A DNA stretch of 64,000 bases from DRWZ01 sp964601505 (GTDB lineage Bacteria; Calescibacteriota; Calescibacteriia; Calescibacteriales; Calescibacteriaceae), in assembly GCA_964601505.1 (NCBI GenBank), contig CAZRNR010000006.1:1-64000 (forward strand), in the 5' to 3' direction. The notes below the pieces were generated by a model. That model did no database searches and was not told the origin of the DNA. It saw only the letters and a list, made by a program, of their open reading frames with translations. Positions 33,263-42,719 of the stretch are shown piece by piece (position 1 is the stretch's first letter; the number at the start of each line of letters is the position of its first letter). Both the position numbers and the translations under genes were made by a program.

Positions 33263-34036
33263 ATGAAGCTTTGGTTTTCAAAGTATCAAGCTCTTGGGAA
33301 CGACTTTTTAGTTGTAGATCTGAGAGTTCCACAGGGAGGGGATAATCTTTCTTTATCGGATTTTGCAAAGAAATATTGTTCAAGAAACTTCGGCATAGGA
33401 GCTGATGGAGTTTTATATCTTTTACCGCCATCAAACGATGAGTTTGACTTTAAAATGAGAATATTCAACGCTGATGGATCAGAAGCTGAGATGAGCGGGA
33501 ACGGAATAAGATGTCTTGGTCAGTATGTTTTTGACATGCAACTCAAAAAGTCAGATCAGATAGTCTTTGAAACAAAAGCTGGGAAAAGAGTTGTTCAGAA
33601 ATCAGAAAATGGTCTTAAGGTTGATATGGGTAATCCAACAATTCTATCAGATTTTAAATTTGAGGGTTTAGAAGGTGTAAGAGTAGATACAGGCAATCCA
33701 CACATTGTGTTTTTTGGTAATTTTTCGCGCGAAAAATTCTTAGACATTGGGTCAAGGGTATCCAAAGAGTTCAATTCTAATGTAGAGTTTGCGAACGTAA
33801 TTTCGGTGTCTGAAGTCAATGCTTGGGTTTGGGAAAGAGGTGTAGGAGAAACTCTTGCTTGCGGGACAGGAGCTACAGCTATAACCAAAGCCGGTGTTGA
33901 AAAAGGTCTTCTTCATAAAGGTCAGAAGGTAAAAATAAAATTTTTAGGTGGAGAGCTATATACCATAATACAAGATTATAATGTCTTTATAGAAGGAAAA
34001 GCTAACTATGTATTTTCTGGCTATGTAGATTTGTGA
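33263..34036 (+). CDS. dapF: Diaminopimelate epimerase
   Basis: Converts LL- to meso-diaminopimelate for peptidoglycan and lysine synthesis. 257 residues. N-terminal FSKYQALGNDFLVVD, the first catalytic Cys in EMSGNGIRCLGQYV, DTGNPHIVFF, and the second catalytic Cys in GVGETLACGTGATA. With dapL (56580-57725) it gives the last two steps of the DAP aminotransferase pathway. First gene of dapF-grpE-mazG; its stop lies 5 bp before the grpE ATG. Confidence 0.96.
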   Translation: MKLWFSKYQALGNDFLVVDLRVPQGGDNLSLSDFAKKYCSRNFGIGADGVLYLLPPSNDEFDFKMRIFNADGSEAEMSGNGIRCLGQYVFDMQLKKSDQIVFETKAGKRVVQKSENGLKVDMGNPTILSDFKFEGLEGVRVDTGNPHIVFFGNFSREKFLDIGSRVSKEFNSNVEFANVISVSEVNAWVWERGVGETLACGTGATAITKAGVEKGLLHKGQKVKIKFLGGELYTIIQDYNVFIEGKANYVFSGYVDL

Positions 34037-34041
34037 GATTT

Positions 34042-34731
34042 ATGGCAAAGCAGAAAAAAGAGGAAGCACTTAAAGATGTAAATAAAAGCGAAGGAGGCAC
34101 AATTCAAACCGAACAAGAAACGCATCTGAAAGAAAATGAAGAACAACCTAAAGAGAACAAAGGTGATGCATATGATGTAGAGGTTGAAATAAAAAAAGAT
34201 TTAGAAAAAGAGTCTGAATTGAACCCAGCAAAACTTGTAGAAGAAAACATATCCTTGAAGATCCAGATAGAAGAGCTTAAGAACCAGGTCAACGAATTCA
34301 AGCAAAAGTGGATATATACATTTTCGGAATACGAAAACTATAGGCGTAGAGTCAAAAACGAGATAGAATCAGAGGTCAGAAACAGGATTTCAAAAATAAT
34401 AGAGAACTTCATTGAAGCAGTAGATAGTATAGAGTCTGCGATGAAATACATAAGCGATGAGAACACCCTGGCAGGGATAAAGCTTATAAGGGACATCATA
34501 GAAAAAGCAATGGAAAGGAGCGGAGCTAAAAAAATCGATCTTAAAGAAGGAGATTTGTTCGATCCAGCAAAATGTGAAGTAATAGATTTCATGGAATGCG
34601 ATAAAGAAGAGGATGACAAAAAAATAGCAAAGGTCGCATCGGTAGGCTTTGAATTCGAAGGTAGAATCATAAGACCGGTAAGAGTTATAGTTTGGAAGAA
34701 AAAGCAGGAACAAAAATCTGATGGGAAATAA
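34042..34731 (+). CDS. grpE: Nucleotide exchange factor GrpE
   Basis: DnaK nucleotide exchange factor. About 229 residues from the ATG at 34042; an overlapping GTG at 34033 is less likely. The N-terminal 60 residues are polar and Lys/Glu/Gln-rich, followed by a coiled-coil (ISLKIQIEELKNQVNEFKQK) and the core WIYTFSEYENYRRRVKNE, FIEAVDSIESAM, then the C-terminal beta domain ending VASVGFEFEGRIIRPVRVIV. No dnaK or dnaJ adjoins it. It overlaps mazG by 11 bp. Confidence 0.93.
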   Translation: MAKQKKEEALKDVNKSEGGTIQTEQETHLKENEEQPKENKGDAYDVEVEIKKDLEKESELNPAKLVEENISLKIQIEELKNQVNEFKQKWIYTFSEYENYRRRVKNEIESEVRNRISKIIENFIEAVDSIESAMKYISDENTLAGIKLIRDIIEKAMERSGAKKIDLKEGDLFDPAKCEVIDFMECDKEEDDKKIAKVASVGFEFEGRIIRPVRVIVWKKKQEQKSDGK

Positions 34732-35422
34732 AAAAAACATAACAGGCGTCGAGGGAACATTTTCCGAACTTCTTGAAATAGTAGATACTTTAAGAAAAGA
34801 GTGTCCATGGGACAGAGAACAAAAGGTTGAAGATATAAAGTTTAAGTTAGTAGAAGAATCCTATGAGGCTATTGATAGGTTTGATAAAGGAGACCTAGAG
34901 GGGTTCGCGTCTGAACTTGGAGATGTTCTTTTGGTTGTTCTCTTTATGATAAGAATAATGCAGGATGAAGGGAAGTTTGATTACAAGTATGTTCTGAAAA
35001 AACTGATTCACAAGCTAATAGAGAGACACCCACATGTTTTTGGGGAGAAAAAATTGGATAACGCGAAGGATGTTCTGAGAAACTGGGAGAATATGAAAGG
35101 GAAAATAAAAAAGGATGATTTTAACATATCTATGCCATCCCTTTACCTTATTTACAGAATCATCGAAAAGATAAGGAACAAGCTTGGGAGTGTTGAGGAT
35201 CTCAAGGAGAGATTTAAGGTTGATAGGATTGACAATTCTGATATTCCAGAATTGATTTTCAGGTATAGCGTTTTGTGCGCTCTTGACGGTATAAATTTAG
35301 AGGATGAGATGAGAAAAAGAGCCATCCAGATCATTGAGAAATTAGAAAATAGTGAAGACTTTCTTGTGGATAGTCTTTTCAATACAAATAATCCAAAACC
35401 TAAAAAATCCTTGGAATCGTGA
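34721..35422 (+). CDS. mazG: Nucleoside triphosphate pyrophosphohydrolase MazG
   Basis: House-cleaning NTP pyrophosphatase. 233 residues: N-terminal MazG domain with ELLEIVDTLRKECPWDREQ, the metal-binding EESYEAIDRFDKGD..ELGDVLLVV (EExxE and ELGD), and HPHVFGEKK, then a second degenerate copy. ATG at 34721 overlaps the grpE end by 11 bp. Its TGA stop (35420-35422) lies inside the start of repeat copy B (35419), so the last residues may have been altered when the repeat arrived. Confidence 0.92.
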   Translation: MGNKKNITGVEGTFSELLEIVDTLRKECPWDREQKVEDIKFKLVEESYEAIDRFDKGDLEGFASELGDVLLVVLFMIRIMQDEGKFDYKYVLKKLIHKLIERHPHVFGEKKLDNAKDVLRNWENMKGKIKKDDFNISMPSLYLIYRIIEKIRNKLGSVEDLKERFKVDRIDNSDIPELIFRYSVLCALDGINLEDEMRKRAIQIIEKLENSEDFLVDSLFNTNNPKPKKSLES

Positions 35423-35630
35423 ACTACTCCATCTTATAGAAGATGGAGCTTCCTGCTTCAACGAGGCTCATAGGCCTCTCCACAGTTCGGGACGTCCCTA
35501 CCCTACCACCCTTGACAACCCTTTGGTTATCAGGGTTATAATTATAATCAGAAACTGACTTCTTGTCAAATTCTTGAAATTCATCTCCACACCGTAGAGA
35601 ATGGAGACTTCTTGCAAGATTCAGGTGAAA
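35419..35630 (+). repeat. Hairpin-ended ~210-bp repeat, copy B
   Basis: Same element and orientation as copy A (265-470) and copy C (54909-55120). Left hairpin CTCCATCTT-ATAG-AAGATGGAG is perfect (35427-35448); the second small hairpin is GAGGC/GCCTC; the core AACCCTTTGGTTATCAGGG and TTATAATTATAA is unchanged. The right hairpin is degraded in its upper stem (CTCCA...TGGAG). It starts within the last codon of mazG and supplies its stop. The sequence between it and lon (35631-35721) is A+T-rich with nothing recognised. Confidence 0.85.
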
Positions 35631-35721
35631 TCTTCTAATCTCCTTAACAAAAACAAAAATAAATAACAAGACAAAACTGAATTTTCCAACTTAAATATAA
35701 AAGAATAGAAAATAAGATAAT

Positions 35722-38226
35722 ATGCATCAGGATAACAGAGATATCATATTCACCGATGAAGATGAAGAAGACCAGGGGAAAGGCGAACAGATACAATCAT
35801 CTTTGGCAAAAATCTCTGAAACTGAAATAGGTAAGTTTAAAGAAGATATACCAGTTCCAGTTATAACTTTGTTTGGTAATCCAGTTTTCCCGGGAGCACT
35901 TTCACCCGTTTCAATAACAGATGAAGATACAATATCTGCAGTGGAGCAAGCCATTTCATCACATAGGTTTGTATTTGCAACTATAATAAAAGACAATCCA
36001 AAAAGTCCAAAAGACATAGAAAGCTTTGGAACAATCTGTTTCATAGCAAGAAGTGGGAGAGGACCAGATGGAATATACAGGGTATTGCTATTTGGACAAG
36101 CGAGAGCCAAGATTGAAAACTTTGTACGAGAGATCCCACCACTCCTTGTCAGAGTGAAAATCCTTGAAGACAAAAGACCTTTGATATTTGACCCTGAACT
36201 TGAAGCTTATACGAGGGAAGTAATCTCAATGTTTATAGAATACATATCTTTACTTCCCATCAAACCTCCACCAGAATTTATCGCCTTCTTGAAATCAATA
36301 GATATCCCGGGAAAGCTAGCTGACATTATTTCATCAAACCTACCGATCAGAGCTCGTGAGGCTCAGGACCTTATAGAGACAATAGATCAAAGGGAAAGGA
36401 TGAGAAAACTACTCTCAATTTTACTTAGGGAGAAAGAAATCACCAAAGTGAGATCAGAAATATCAAAGCGAATAGGCGAAAAGATAGAAAGGGCTCAGAA
36501 AGTAAGGCTACTTCATGAAGAAATGGAAGAAATAAGAAAAGAAATTGAAAGATTGGAGGGCCAAAAAAAAGACGACCTTGAAGAGTTTAGAGAGAAGGCT
36601 CAAAAGATTCCAGAACAAGCAAGAAAAGAAGTACTAAGGCAGGTAGATAGACTTGCGTCTATACCAACAGAATCCCCAGAATATATTGTTATAAGAAACT
36701 GGGTTGAGGAAGTATTAGCTTTACCGTGGACGGAAGAGACAGAAGATAAACTTGATATAAAAAGAGCAAAGGAAGTTCTTGATGAAGACCATTGGGACCT
36801 GGAAGATGTTAAGGACAGAATAATTGAATTTCTATCAGTTGGGGTACTAAAAAATGAGATACCAAAGGGGACAATACTGTGCCTGATAGGTCCTCCAGGT
36901 GTCGGCAAGACATCACTTGGAAGATCTATAGCGAGAGCTCTTGGAAGAAAATTTGTAAGAGTTTCACTCGGTGGAGTCAGAGATGAAGCAGAAATAAGAG
37001 GGCACAGAAGAACATATATAGGAGCCATGCCTGGTAGAATAATTACGGGGATGAAGCAAGCCGGGTCAAAAAATCCAGTCTTTATGCTTGATGAGATAGA
37101 TAAAATGTCCTTTGACTTTAGAGGAGACCCTGCTGCCGCACTGCTTGAGGTTCTGGACCCAGAACAAAACAACGCCTTCGTAGATCACTACATCTCTGTT
37201 CCCTTTGATCTTTCAAAAGTTCTTTTCATCACAACAGCTAATGTTGCAGAGAATATCCCAGGACCTCTGCTTGACAGGATGGAGGTTATATATATCCCCG
37301 GATATACAGACCTTGACAAACTCAACATAGCAAAAAAGTATTTCATACCTAAAGCACTTGAGAACACTGGACTCAAAGGTAAATATGAGATAGAAATGAA
37401 AGATGAAGCAATTCTAAAGATCATAAGAGAATACACCTACGAAGCAGGTGTTAGAGAACTTTCAAGAAAAATAGACTCCCTCTTTAGGAAGATAGGGAGA
37501 AACATTTTATCAGGTGAAGGAATTATAAGCAACGGTAAAACCGAGGTTTCAGCTGATATCGTTGGTAAGCTTCTTGGTCCCCCTACCTTCATAAACTCTG
37601 AGGAGGTATCTGGAGCTTCCATTGGTGTAGCTACCGGTCTTGCTTGGACACCAGCTGGTGGTGATATAATGAAAATAGAAGCTGCATTGATACCTGGGAA
37701 GAGTGAAATCCACCTTACAGGAAGCTTAGGAAATGTCATGAAAGAGTCCGCAGAGGCAGGAATAACTTATGCACGAGTTAATGCGAAAAATCTCGGAATA
37801 GATCAGAAAAAATTCAATAATTTCGGAATACATATTCATGTTCCGGAAGGAGCTGTTCCAAAAGATGGGCCATCTGCCGGAGTGACAATTTGTGTTGCGC
37901 TCGTTTCTACACTATCTGGTAAACCAGTAAAGCAAGATATAAGTATGACAGGAGAAATAACGCTAAGAGGAAAAATTCTTCCTGTCGGTGGTATAAGAGA
38001 AAAAGTGTTAGCTGCCTACAGATTCGGTATTAAGGAAGTTATCCTCCCCTACGACAACTTTAGAGATCTTGAAAAAATTCCTCAAGAAGTAAAGGAAAAA
38101 ATGAAATTTCATCTGGTAAAGCATCTTGATGAAGTATGGGAAAAGGTTTTTATTAAAAACCCAAAAAACAACAATAGCAATAAATTGCATAAAGCTCTCA
38201 AGAAGAAAAAATCTAAAAAGCGATAA
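35722..38226 (+). CDS. lon: ATP-dependent protease Lon (LonA)
   Basis: Degrades misfolded and regulatory proteins in the cytoplasm. 834 residues: N-terminal substrate domain (VPVITLFGNPVFPGALSPVS), coiled-coil, AAA+ module with Walker A GPPGVGKTSLG at about 391-401 and Walker B VFMLDEIDKM, and protease domain with the catalytic Ser in KDGPSAGVTI (about 717) and Lys in the GKILPVGGIREKVLAA region (about 760). The first motif has FGNPVFPG where LonA usually has LPxRxxV-P. The last 20 residues form an Asn/Lys tail (NSNKLHKALKKKKSKKR). No clpP/clpX neighbours. Confidence 0.96.
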   Translation: MHQDNRDIIFTDEDEEDQGKGEQIQSSLAKISETEIGKFKEDIPVPVITLFGNPVFPGALSPVSITDEDTISAVEQAISSHRFVFATIIKDNPKSPKDIESFGTICFIARSGRGPDGIYRVLLFGQARAKIENFVREIPPLLVRVKILEDKRPLIFDPELEAYTREVISMFIEYISLLPIKPPPEFIAFLKSIDIPGKLADIISSNLPIRAREAQDLIETIDQRERMRKLLSILLREKEITKVRSEISKRIGEKIERAQKVRLLHEEMEEIRKEIERLEGQKKDDLEEFREKAQKIPEQARKEVLRQVDRLASIPTESPEYIVIRNWVEEVLALPWTEETEDKLDIKRAKEVLDEDHWDLEDVKDRIIEFLSVGVLKNEIPKGTILCLIGPPGVGKTSLGRSIARALGRKFVRVSLGGVRDEAEIRGHRRTYIGAMPGRIITGMKQAGSKNPVFMLDEIDKMSFDFRGDPAAALLEVLDPEQNNAFVDHYISVPFDLSKVLFITTANVAENIPGPLLDRMEVIYIPGYTDLDKLNIAKKYFIPKALENTGLKGKYEIEMKDEAILKIIREYTYEAGVRELSRKIDSLFRKIGRNILSGEGIISNGKTEVSADIVGKLLGPPTFINSEEVSGASIGVATGLAWTPAGGDIMKIEAALIPGKSEIHLTGSLGNVMKESAEAGITYARVNAKNLGIDQKKFNNFGIHIHVPEGAVPKDGPSAGVTICVALVSTLSGKPVKQDISMTGEITLRGKILPVGGIREKVLAAYRFGIKEVILPYDNFRDLEKIPQEVKEKMKFHLVKHLDEVWEKVFIKNPKNNNSNKLHKALKKKKSKKR

Positions 38227-38280
38227 ATAAAATCTGAAAATATTGAAGAGAAATAAAAAAAGCGAATAAACAGAAAGATA

Positions 38281-38619
38281 ATGAGACAGAAAAAAATCAT
38301 AGCGCTTAATGTAGGAATGCTTCTGCTATATTTTATAACACAGAGTTATATTCCTCTTGTTATCGCATTAATATTTTCCGCCCTTGAAACCTTCAGTGAA
38401 AAAATATCTGAAAAAGTTTTTTTCATCGTTGAAAAAACCTTGAAAGAGATCGGAAACATATTGTTCAACTTCATCTTACTTCTTGCTTTCTACCTCATTA
38501 TCACCCCAACTGGTATGATGTGGAAAGCATTTTCCAAAAAAGATAAAAAAGACCAAAAATCTTATTTCAAAGAAGTTAATAAATCTTTTAAGTTATCAGA
38601 TTTTGAAAGGCAATTCTGA
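38281..38619 (+). CDS. Small membrane protein, SxtJ-like
   Basis: 112 residues with three hydrophobic segments (about 7-25, 27-40 and 57-76). The motif LIITPTGMMWKAFSKKDKKD after the last one matches the pattern of SxtJ/DUF5989-type small membrane proteins ('ITPTGLLMR..GRDPL'), which usually sit beside carbamoyltransferases or polysaccharide genes. Here it sits between lon and moaC with 54 and 58 bp gaps. Function unknown. Confidence 0.65.
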   Translation: MRQKKIIALNVGMLLLYFITQSYIPLVIALIFSALETFSEKISEKVFFIVEKTLKEIGNILFNFILLLAFYLIITPTGMMWKAFSKKDKKDQKSYFKEVNKSFKLSDFERQF

Positions 38620-38677
38620 TTTATCTCATATTTTAGACATTAATGAAATTTTCCCAAAGCATATATAAGTTCAAAAC

Positions 38678-39592
38678 ATGATCGATATTTCAAGCAAAAT
38701 AAAAACAGAGAGAATAGCTAAGGCACAAGCCTCTGTGGAGATCTCACCTGAAACCTTGAAAATTATAAAGGAAGGTAGAGTTCCCAAAGGGGATGTGTTT
38801 GAAGTTTCTCGTGCTACCTCGATTCTATCGGCAAAAAAGACCTCAGAGATTTTGCCATTCTGCCACAATATACCGATTGAATGGGTTGATGTCAAGTTTG
38901 AAATCAAAAACAATTCTATCCTGATAGAAACCACGGTGAAATCTGTGTCAAAGACTGGATGTGAGATGGAAGCTCTTTTTGCTGCTTCTGTTTGTGCCCT
39001 CAACATATATGATATGCTCAAACCAATTGACAAACAGATAAGAATAACAGATATAAAAATCGTAGAGAAAAAAGGGGGAAAATCTGATTTCGTTGAAGAA
39101 ATACCTGAAAACTTCAAGTCCGCAGTTCTTGTAATATCAGACTCTGTCTATTCTGGTAAAAAGCAAGATAAATCTGGCAAAATAATTGTTGAAAAGCTAA
39201 AAGAAATTGGAATAAAAAGTGTAGAATATAAAATAGTTCCGGACGAAGCAGATCAGATATCAAAAGAGATACTCAATTGGTGCGATAGAGGCTTTGATCT
39301 TATACTGACAACTGGAGGAACTGGACTATCTCCAAGAGATACCACGCCGGAAGCAGTAAAACCACTGATTGAAAAAGAGATACCAGCTATCATGGAGGCC
39401 TCAAGAGCTTATGGTCAAGAAAGAACACCCTACTCTATGCTTTCAAGAGGGATAGCAGGTGTGAGAGGAAAAACACTAATAATAACTCTTCCCGGATCTT
39501 CACGCGGAGCAGAAGAATCCATGAACTCACTGTTCCCATACGTCCTACACATATTCAGGATGATGAAAATGGGAAAACACAAAGAAAGTTGA
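38678..39592 (+). CDS. MoaC-MogA/MoaB fusion for molybdenum cofactor synthesis
   Basis: A 304-residue bifunctional protein. Residues 1-150 are MoaC (cyclic pyranopterin monophosphate synthase): IDISSKIKTERIAKAQASVEI, KKTSEILPFCHNIPIEWVDV, TGCEMEALFAASVCALNIYDM and KGGKSDF. Residues about 155-304 are MogA/MoaB (molybdopterin adenylyltransferase): AVLVISDSVYSGKKQDKSG, LILTTGGTGLSPRDTTPEA and LPGSSRGAEESM. Fusion couples an early and a late step of the pathway. TATAAG lies 8 bases before the ATG. No other moa/moe genes or molybdoenzymes are in the window. Confidence 0.93.
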   Translation: MIDISSKIKTERIAKAQASVEISPETLKIIKEGRVPKGDVFEVSRATSILSAKKTSEILPFCHNIPIEWVDVKFEIKNNSILIETTVKSVSKTGCEMEALFAASVCALNIYDMLKPIDKQIRITDIKIVEKKGGKSDFVEEIPENFKSAVLVISDSVYSGKKQDKSGKIIVEKLKEIGIKSVEYKIVPDEADQISKEILNWCDRGFDLILTTGGTGLSPRDTTPEAVKPLIEKEIPAIMEASRAYGQERTPYSMLSRGIAGVRGKTLIITLPGSSRGAEESMNSLFPYVLHIFRMMKMGKHKES

Positions 39593-39618
39593 ATGGTTTT
39601 ATATGAATCCAAGATAAA

Positions 39619-41124
39619 TCAATGTCTGAAGCATCTTTTTCCGGTTGTAAAGAGTTTTATTCCAAGTTTCTCTGCGGTTTTTATAACATCGGCATCCCTT
39701 ATTGAACCTCCAGGATGGGCAACGAAAATCTGTGAGTCTGGAAATTTTTCCTTTATCCCAGAATTTATTACCTCTAAAGAATCTGGGAAAGGAAAAAATC
39801 CATCTGAAGATACAAAGAATTTTTCAAACCCATTTCTTCTGTGAGCAGAGATATGCTCACCAAGTTTCTTCAAGGCAAATTCTGCTGAATCAACTCTTGA
39901 AGTAAAACCAACACCTATTCCCAAAAGTTGAAAACCAGATGTTATAGCAACACAATTTGATTTCCCAAAACGGGCAATTGTATAAGAGAACATAAGTTCC
40001 CTTATATCTTCTTGAGAAAATTCAAATTCGTAAGAAGGTTTAAAATCATTCTCCTGAATATCCTCATCTAAATCACTGTATTTTTCATAAATAAAGCCAC
40101 CAAGAACACTTTTGATCTCCAAAACCTCATTTTTCACAAAATCTTCGCCGAACCTTATTAACCGAGCCTTCTTTGCAGAAAGAATTTCAATAGCTTTATC
40201 ATCAAAATCAGGAGCTGCTATAACATCAAAAAATTTTCCTTTCAACTCCTTAGCGATCGCGCCAATCACAGGAAAAGAAACAGCAAGTATTCCACCATAG
40301 GCGGATTTCTGATCTGAATTCCAAGCAAGATTTATTGATTCTATTGGGTTTTCCGAAGACGCAGCACCACATGGAGAACCATGCTTAACTATGCAAGAAG
40401 AATAAGTCCCAAGAATTCTCCTCAAAGCAAGAGCGCATCTCACTGCAGAATCAGCATCGTAAAGATTATTCAAAGATATATCACCTTTCAAGGACTCAAA
40501 ATCTGGTAGCCTTCCACCAACTAAAAGGAAACCTTTTCTATCAGGATTAGTTCCATATCTCAAATCTTTATAAACCTCAAAAACAATCGGGATAAAATCC
40601 CAACCAAAGTATTTGACATAGTTCTCAAGTTGATATTTCAGAACATATCTCGCAGCCTTCCTGTTGAGTTCTTGCAAAAGATCATACGGTATACCCCCCA
40701 TATTTTTCAACGTAAGATAAACAATGTTGTAATCTTTTGGTTCAACAACAACGAGAGTTCTATCACCAGCTTTTATCCCTGCTCTTATAAGAGAAACTCC
40801 ACCGATATCCGGTTCTATACCCGGGTCATATAGATTAACCACGAGAATATCAAACCTTGATATATTCAATTTTTGAGCTTCTTCATTCGTTGCGAGTATC
40901 CTTGCAAATATATCGGGATGGAGCGTTTTCACTTTACCTCCAAGTATTTCAGGAAATCCTGTTATTTCTGCCAAATATCTAACATTAACTCCCGAACTTT
41001 TCAGGTAATCCGCTGTTCCACCTGTTGCAAATATATCTATACCTAAAGAATCAAGCTTTTTAGCAAAATCATCTATACCTCGTTTATCATAAACAGATAT
41101 AATAGCAGTTTTTGCTTTGATCAT
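39619..41124 (-). CDS. purH: Bifunctional AICAR transformylase / IMP cyclohydrolase
   Basis: Catalyses the last two steps of IMP synthesis. 501 residues: IMP cyclohydrolase (MGS-like) domain at 1-190 with AIISVYDKRGIDDFAKKLD, IFATGGTADYL, GGKVKTLHPDIFARIL and VVNLYDPGI; AICAR transformylase domain with KHGSPCGAA (usually KHxNPCG), NSDQKSAYGGILAVSFPV, and the C-terminal FVSSDGFFPFPDSLEVI, FVAHPGGSIRD and FTTGKRCFRH. The Ser in SPCG replaces the common Asn but the key Lys-His are kept. It converges on moaC-mogA with 26 bp between stops. Confidence 0.95.
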   Translation of the reverse strand: MIKAKTAIISVYDKRGIDDFAKKLDSLGIDIFATGGTADYLKSSGVNVRYLAEITGFPEILGGKVKTLHPDIFARILATNEEAQKLNISRFDILVVNLYDPGIEPDIGGVSLIRAGIKAGDRTLVVVEPKDYNIVYLTLKNMGGIPYDLLQELNRKAARYVLKYQLENYVKYFGWDFIPIVFEVYKDLRYGTNPDRKGFLLVGGRLPDFESLKGDISLNNLYDADSAVRCALALRRILGTYSSCIVKHGSPCGAASSENPIESINLAWNSDQKSAYGGILAVSFPVIGAIAKELKGKFFDVIAAPDFDDKAIEILSAKKARLIRFGEDFVKNEVLEIKSVLGGFIYEKYSDLDEDIQENDFKPSYEFEFSQEDIRELMFSYTIARFGKSNCVAITSGFQLLGIGVGFTSRVDSAEFALKKLGEHISAHRRNGFEKFFVSSDGFFPFPDSLEVINSGIKEKFPDSQIFVAHPGGSIRDADVIKTAEKLGIKLFTTGKRCFRH

Positions 41125-41213
41125 AACAAAGTTAAATCTTCATTTTTCCTGTATCTGAATACTCTAAAAACAGATTTTTTATTCAGAATTCAGCTGAAAT
41201 CCTGATAACAAAA

Positions 41214-42719
41214 TCAATAAGCTCCCTCAGTTCTTACAACGACCGCTATTGTTCTTAGGATTATAACTATATCAAGCCATATAGACCAGTTTTTCATGTA
41301 CCAAACGGATATAACATTTTTATCTTCGTGTGATATGTTAGCCCTTCCCATAACTTGAGCTAGTCCAGTTATACCCGGTTTTATGTATTTTGCCCATTCC
41401 ATATAGTATTCACTACAGCGCTCAACTTCTTCTGGAACAAGCGCTCTTGGACCAACTAAACTCATATCCCCCTTAAGAACATTTATTATCTGTGGAAGCT
41501 CATCTAAAGAAAACTTACGGAGAAATTTTCCAACACGAGTTATTCTTGGATCATAGCCTGGAATTTTACCAGTTCGCATATATATATCACGAAATTCCTG
41601 ATTTTCCTCAAGATATTTCTGCAATATTTCCTGGTTATTCACATACATAGTTCTAAACTTGTAACACTTAAATTTTTTCCCATTCTTCCCGACTCTTTCC
41701 TGAGAGAATATCACCGGTCCTGGGGAGTCTAATTTTATGGCAATTGATATTATAATAAGAAGAGGAAAAAGCATCACAAATATTAGCAAAGATATGATTT
41801 TATCCATAAGTTCCTTCAAGAATCTGTTGAGAGGATTGGCCAACTTATTTTGAACAGTTAGAAAAAGGACCTGATGACCAAAAGAGTGTCTAAGCTCAGC
41901 CAAAACAGGAAGTCCGAACATATCTGGGACAACAGAGACTTTAGGAACAAATTTTTGTAAATGACTTGCAAGCGCAGTCAAAGCCTTATCTCCCAAAGAA
42001 GGAATGGCTAAAATTACTTCATCAACATGAGTTTCCTTCAATATATTCCATATATCAGTTGTCCTACCTATGACAAGAACATCTCTGCCTCTGAATTTCC
42101 AAACAGGTTTCCAAAGCTTTGCTCTATCATCATCTAGAACTCCAACTACATCATAACCCAGAGATCTTTCAGAATCTATGGATTTAAGAACACGCAAACC
42201 AGCCAAGCCACCACCGACAATAATAACTCTTTCACGCAAGCCGAGAATCCAAAGAATATCCTTAAGTGCAAACCTGCCTATAGATAAAACCAAAGTACCG
42301 ATCAACAAAAAAAGAAAAATATCCAAAGATAACCTACTAAAATCATTGAAAATATACAGTAATGATGTAAATAAAAATACCCCTGTTATCCTTCCAATCT
42401 CATCCCATAATGGGAATCTCCTTGAATAAAGGTTGTATATAAGTGAGATTATAAGATAAACTGGAACAACAAAATAATGAAGATTGAAAACATTAGAAAG
42501 AAGAAACAGCAAGATAGAATCTAATCCAGCGAGTGAAAAACTATATATGACATTTTTGAGGAGTATGCTTTGGCCACGCTTTTCAGATATTTCGTGCGGA
42601 GCAAAATTAAGAATTTCCAAAATATCAAAATCTTCCGTTGTTATTTCCTTCTCGGGTATAGTAAATTTCTTCTCCAGATGATCGTTTATTAACGGTCCAT
42701 AATAGGGCCTATCCCCCAT
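41214..42719 (-). CDS. Initiating exopolysaccharide sugar-phosphate transferase (WbaP/WcaJ type)
   Basis: 501 residues. Four or five hydrophobic spans at about 45-165, a nucleotide-binding-like domain (RVIIVGGGLAGLRVLKSI), another span near 305-328, and the C-terminal phosphoglycosyl transferase domain: KLDSPGPVIFSQERVGKNGK, KCYKFRTMY, DPRITRVGKFLRKFSLDELPQ (split motif ending in the catalytic Asp-Glu) and MSLVGPRALVPEE, KPGITGLAQVMGR. Transfers a sugar-phosphate to undecaprenyl phosphate, starting the repeat unit. TATACT lies 9 bases before the ATG. It fits with the GT4, SLBB and manC genes as a dispersed surface-polysaccharide pathway. Confidence 0.92.
   Translation of the reverse strand: MGDRPYYGPLINDHLEKKFTIPEKEITTEDFDILEILNFAPHEISEKRGQSILLKNVIYSFSLAGLDSILLFLLSNVFNLHYFVVPVYLIISLIYNLYSRRFPLWDEIGRITGVFLFTSLLYIFNDFSRLSLDIFLFLLIGTLVLSIGRFALKDILWILGLRERVIIVGGGLAGLRVLKSIDSERSLGYDVVGVLDDDRAKLWKPVWKFRGRDVLVIGRTTDIWNILKETHVDEVILAIPSLGDKALTALASHLQKFVPKVSVVPDMFGLPVLAELRHSFGHQVLFLTVQNKLANPLNRFLKELMDKIISLLIFVMLFPLLIIISIAIKLDSPGPVIFSQERVGKNGKKFKCYKFRTMYVNNQEILQKYLEENQEFRDIYMRTGKIPGYDPRITRVGKFLRKFSLDELPQIINVLKGDMSLVGPRALVPEEVERCSEYYMEWAKYIKPGITGLAQVMGRANISHEDKNVISVWYMKNWSIWLDIVIILRTIAVVVRTEGAY

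Noticed and set aside
36600..37172. 190-codon antisense frame inside lon
   Set aside because: Lies opposite the AAA+ module of Lon, whose motifs are intact; composition is that of a shadow frame.
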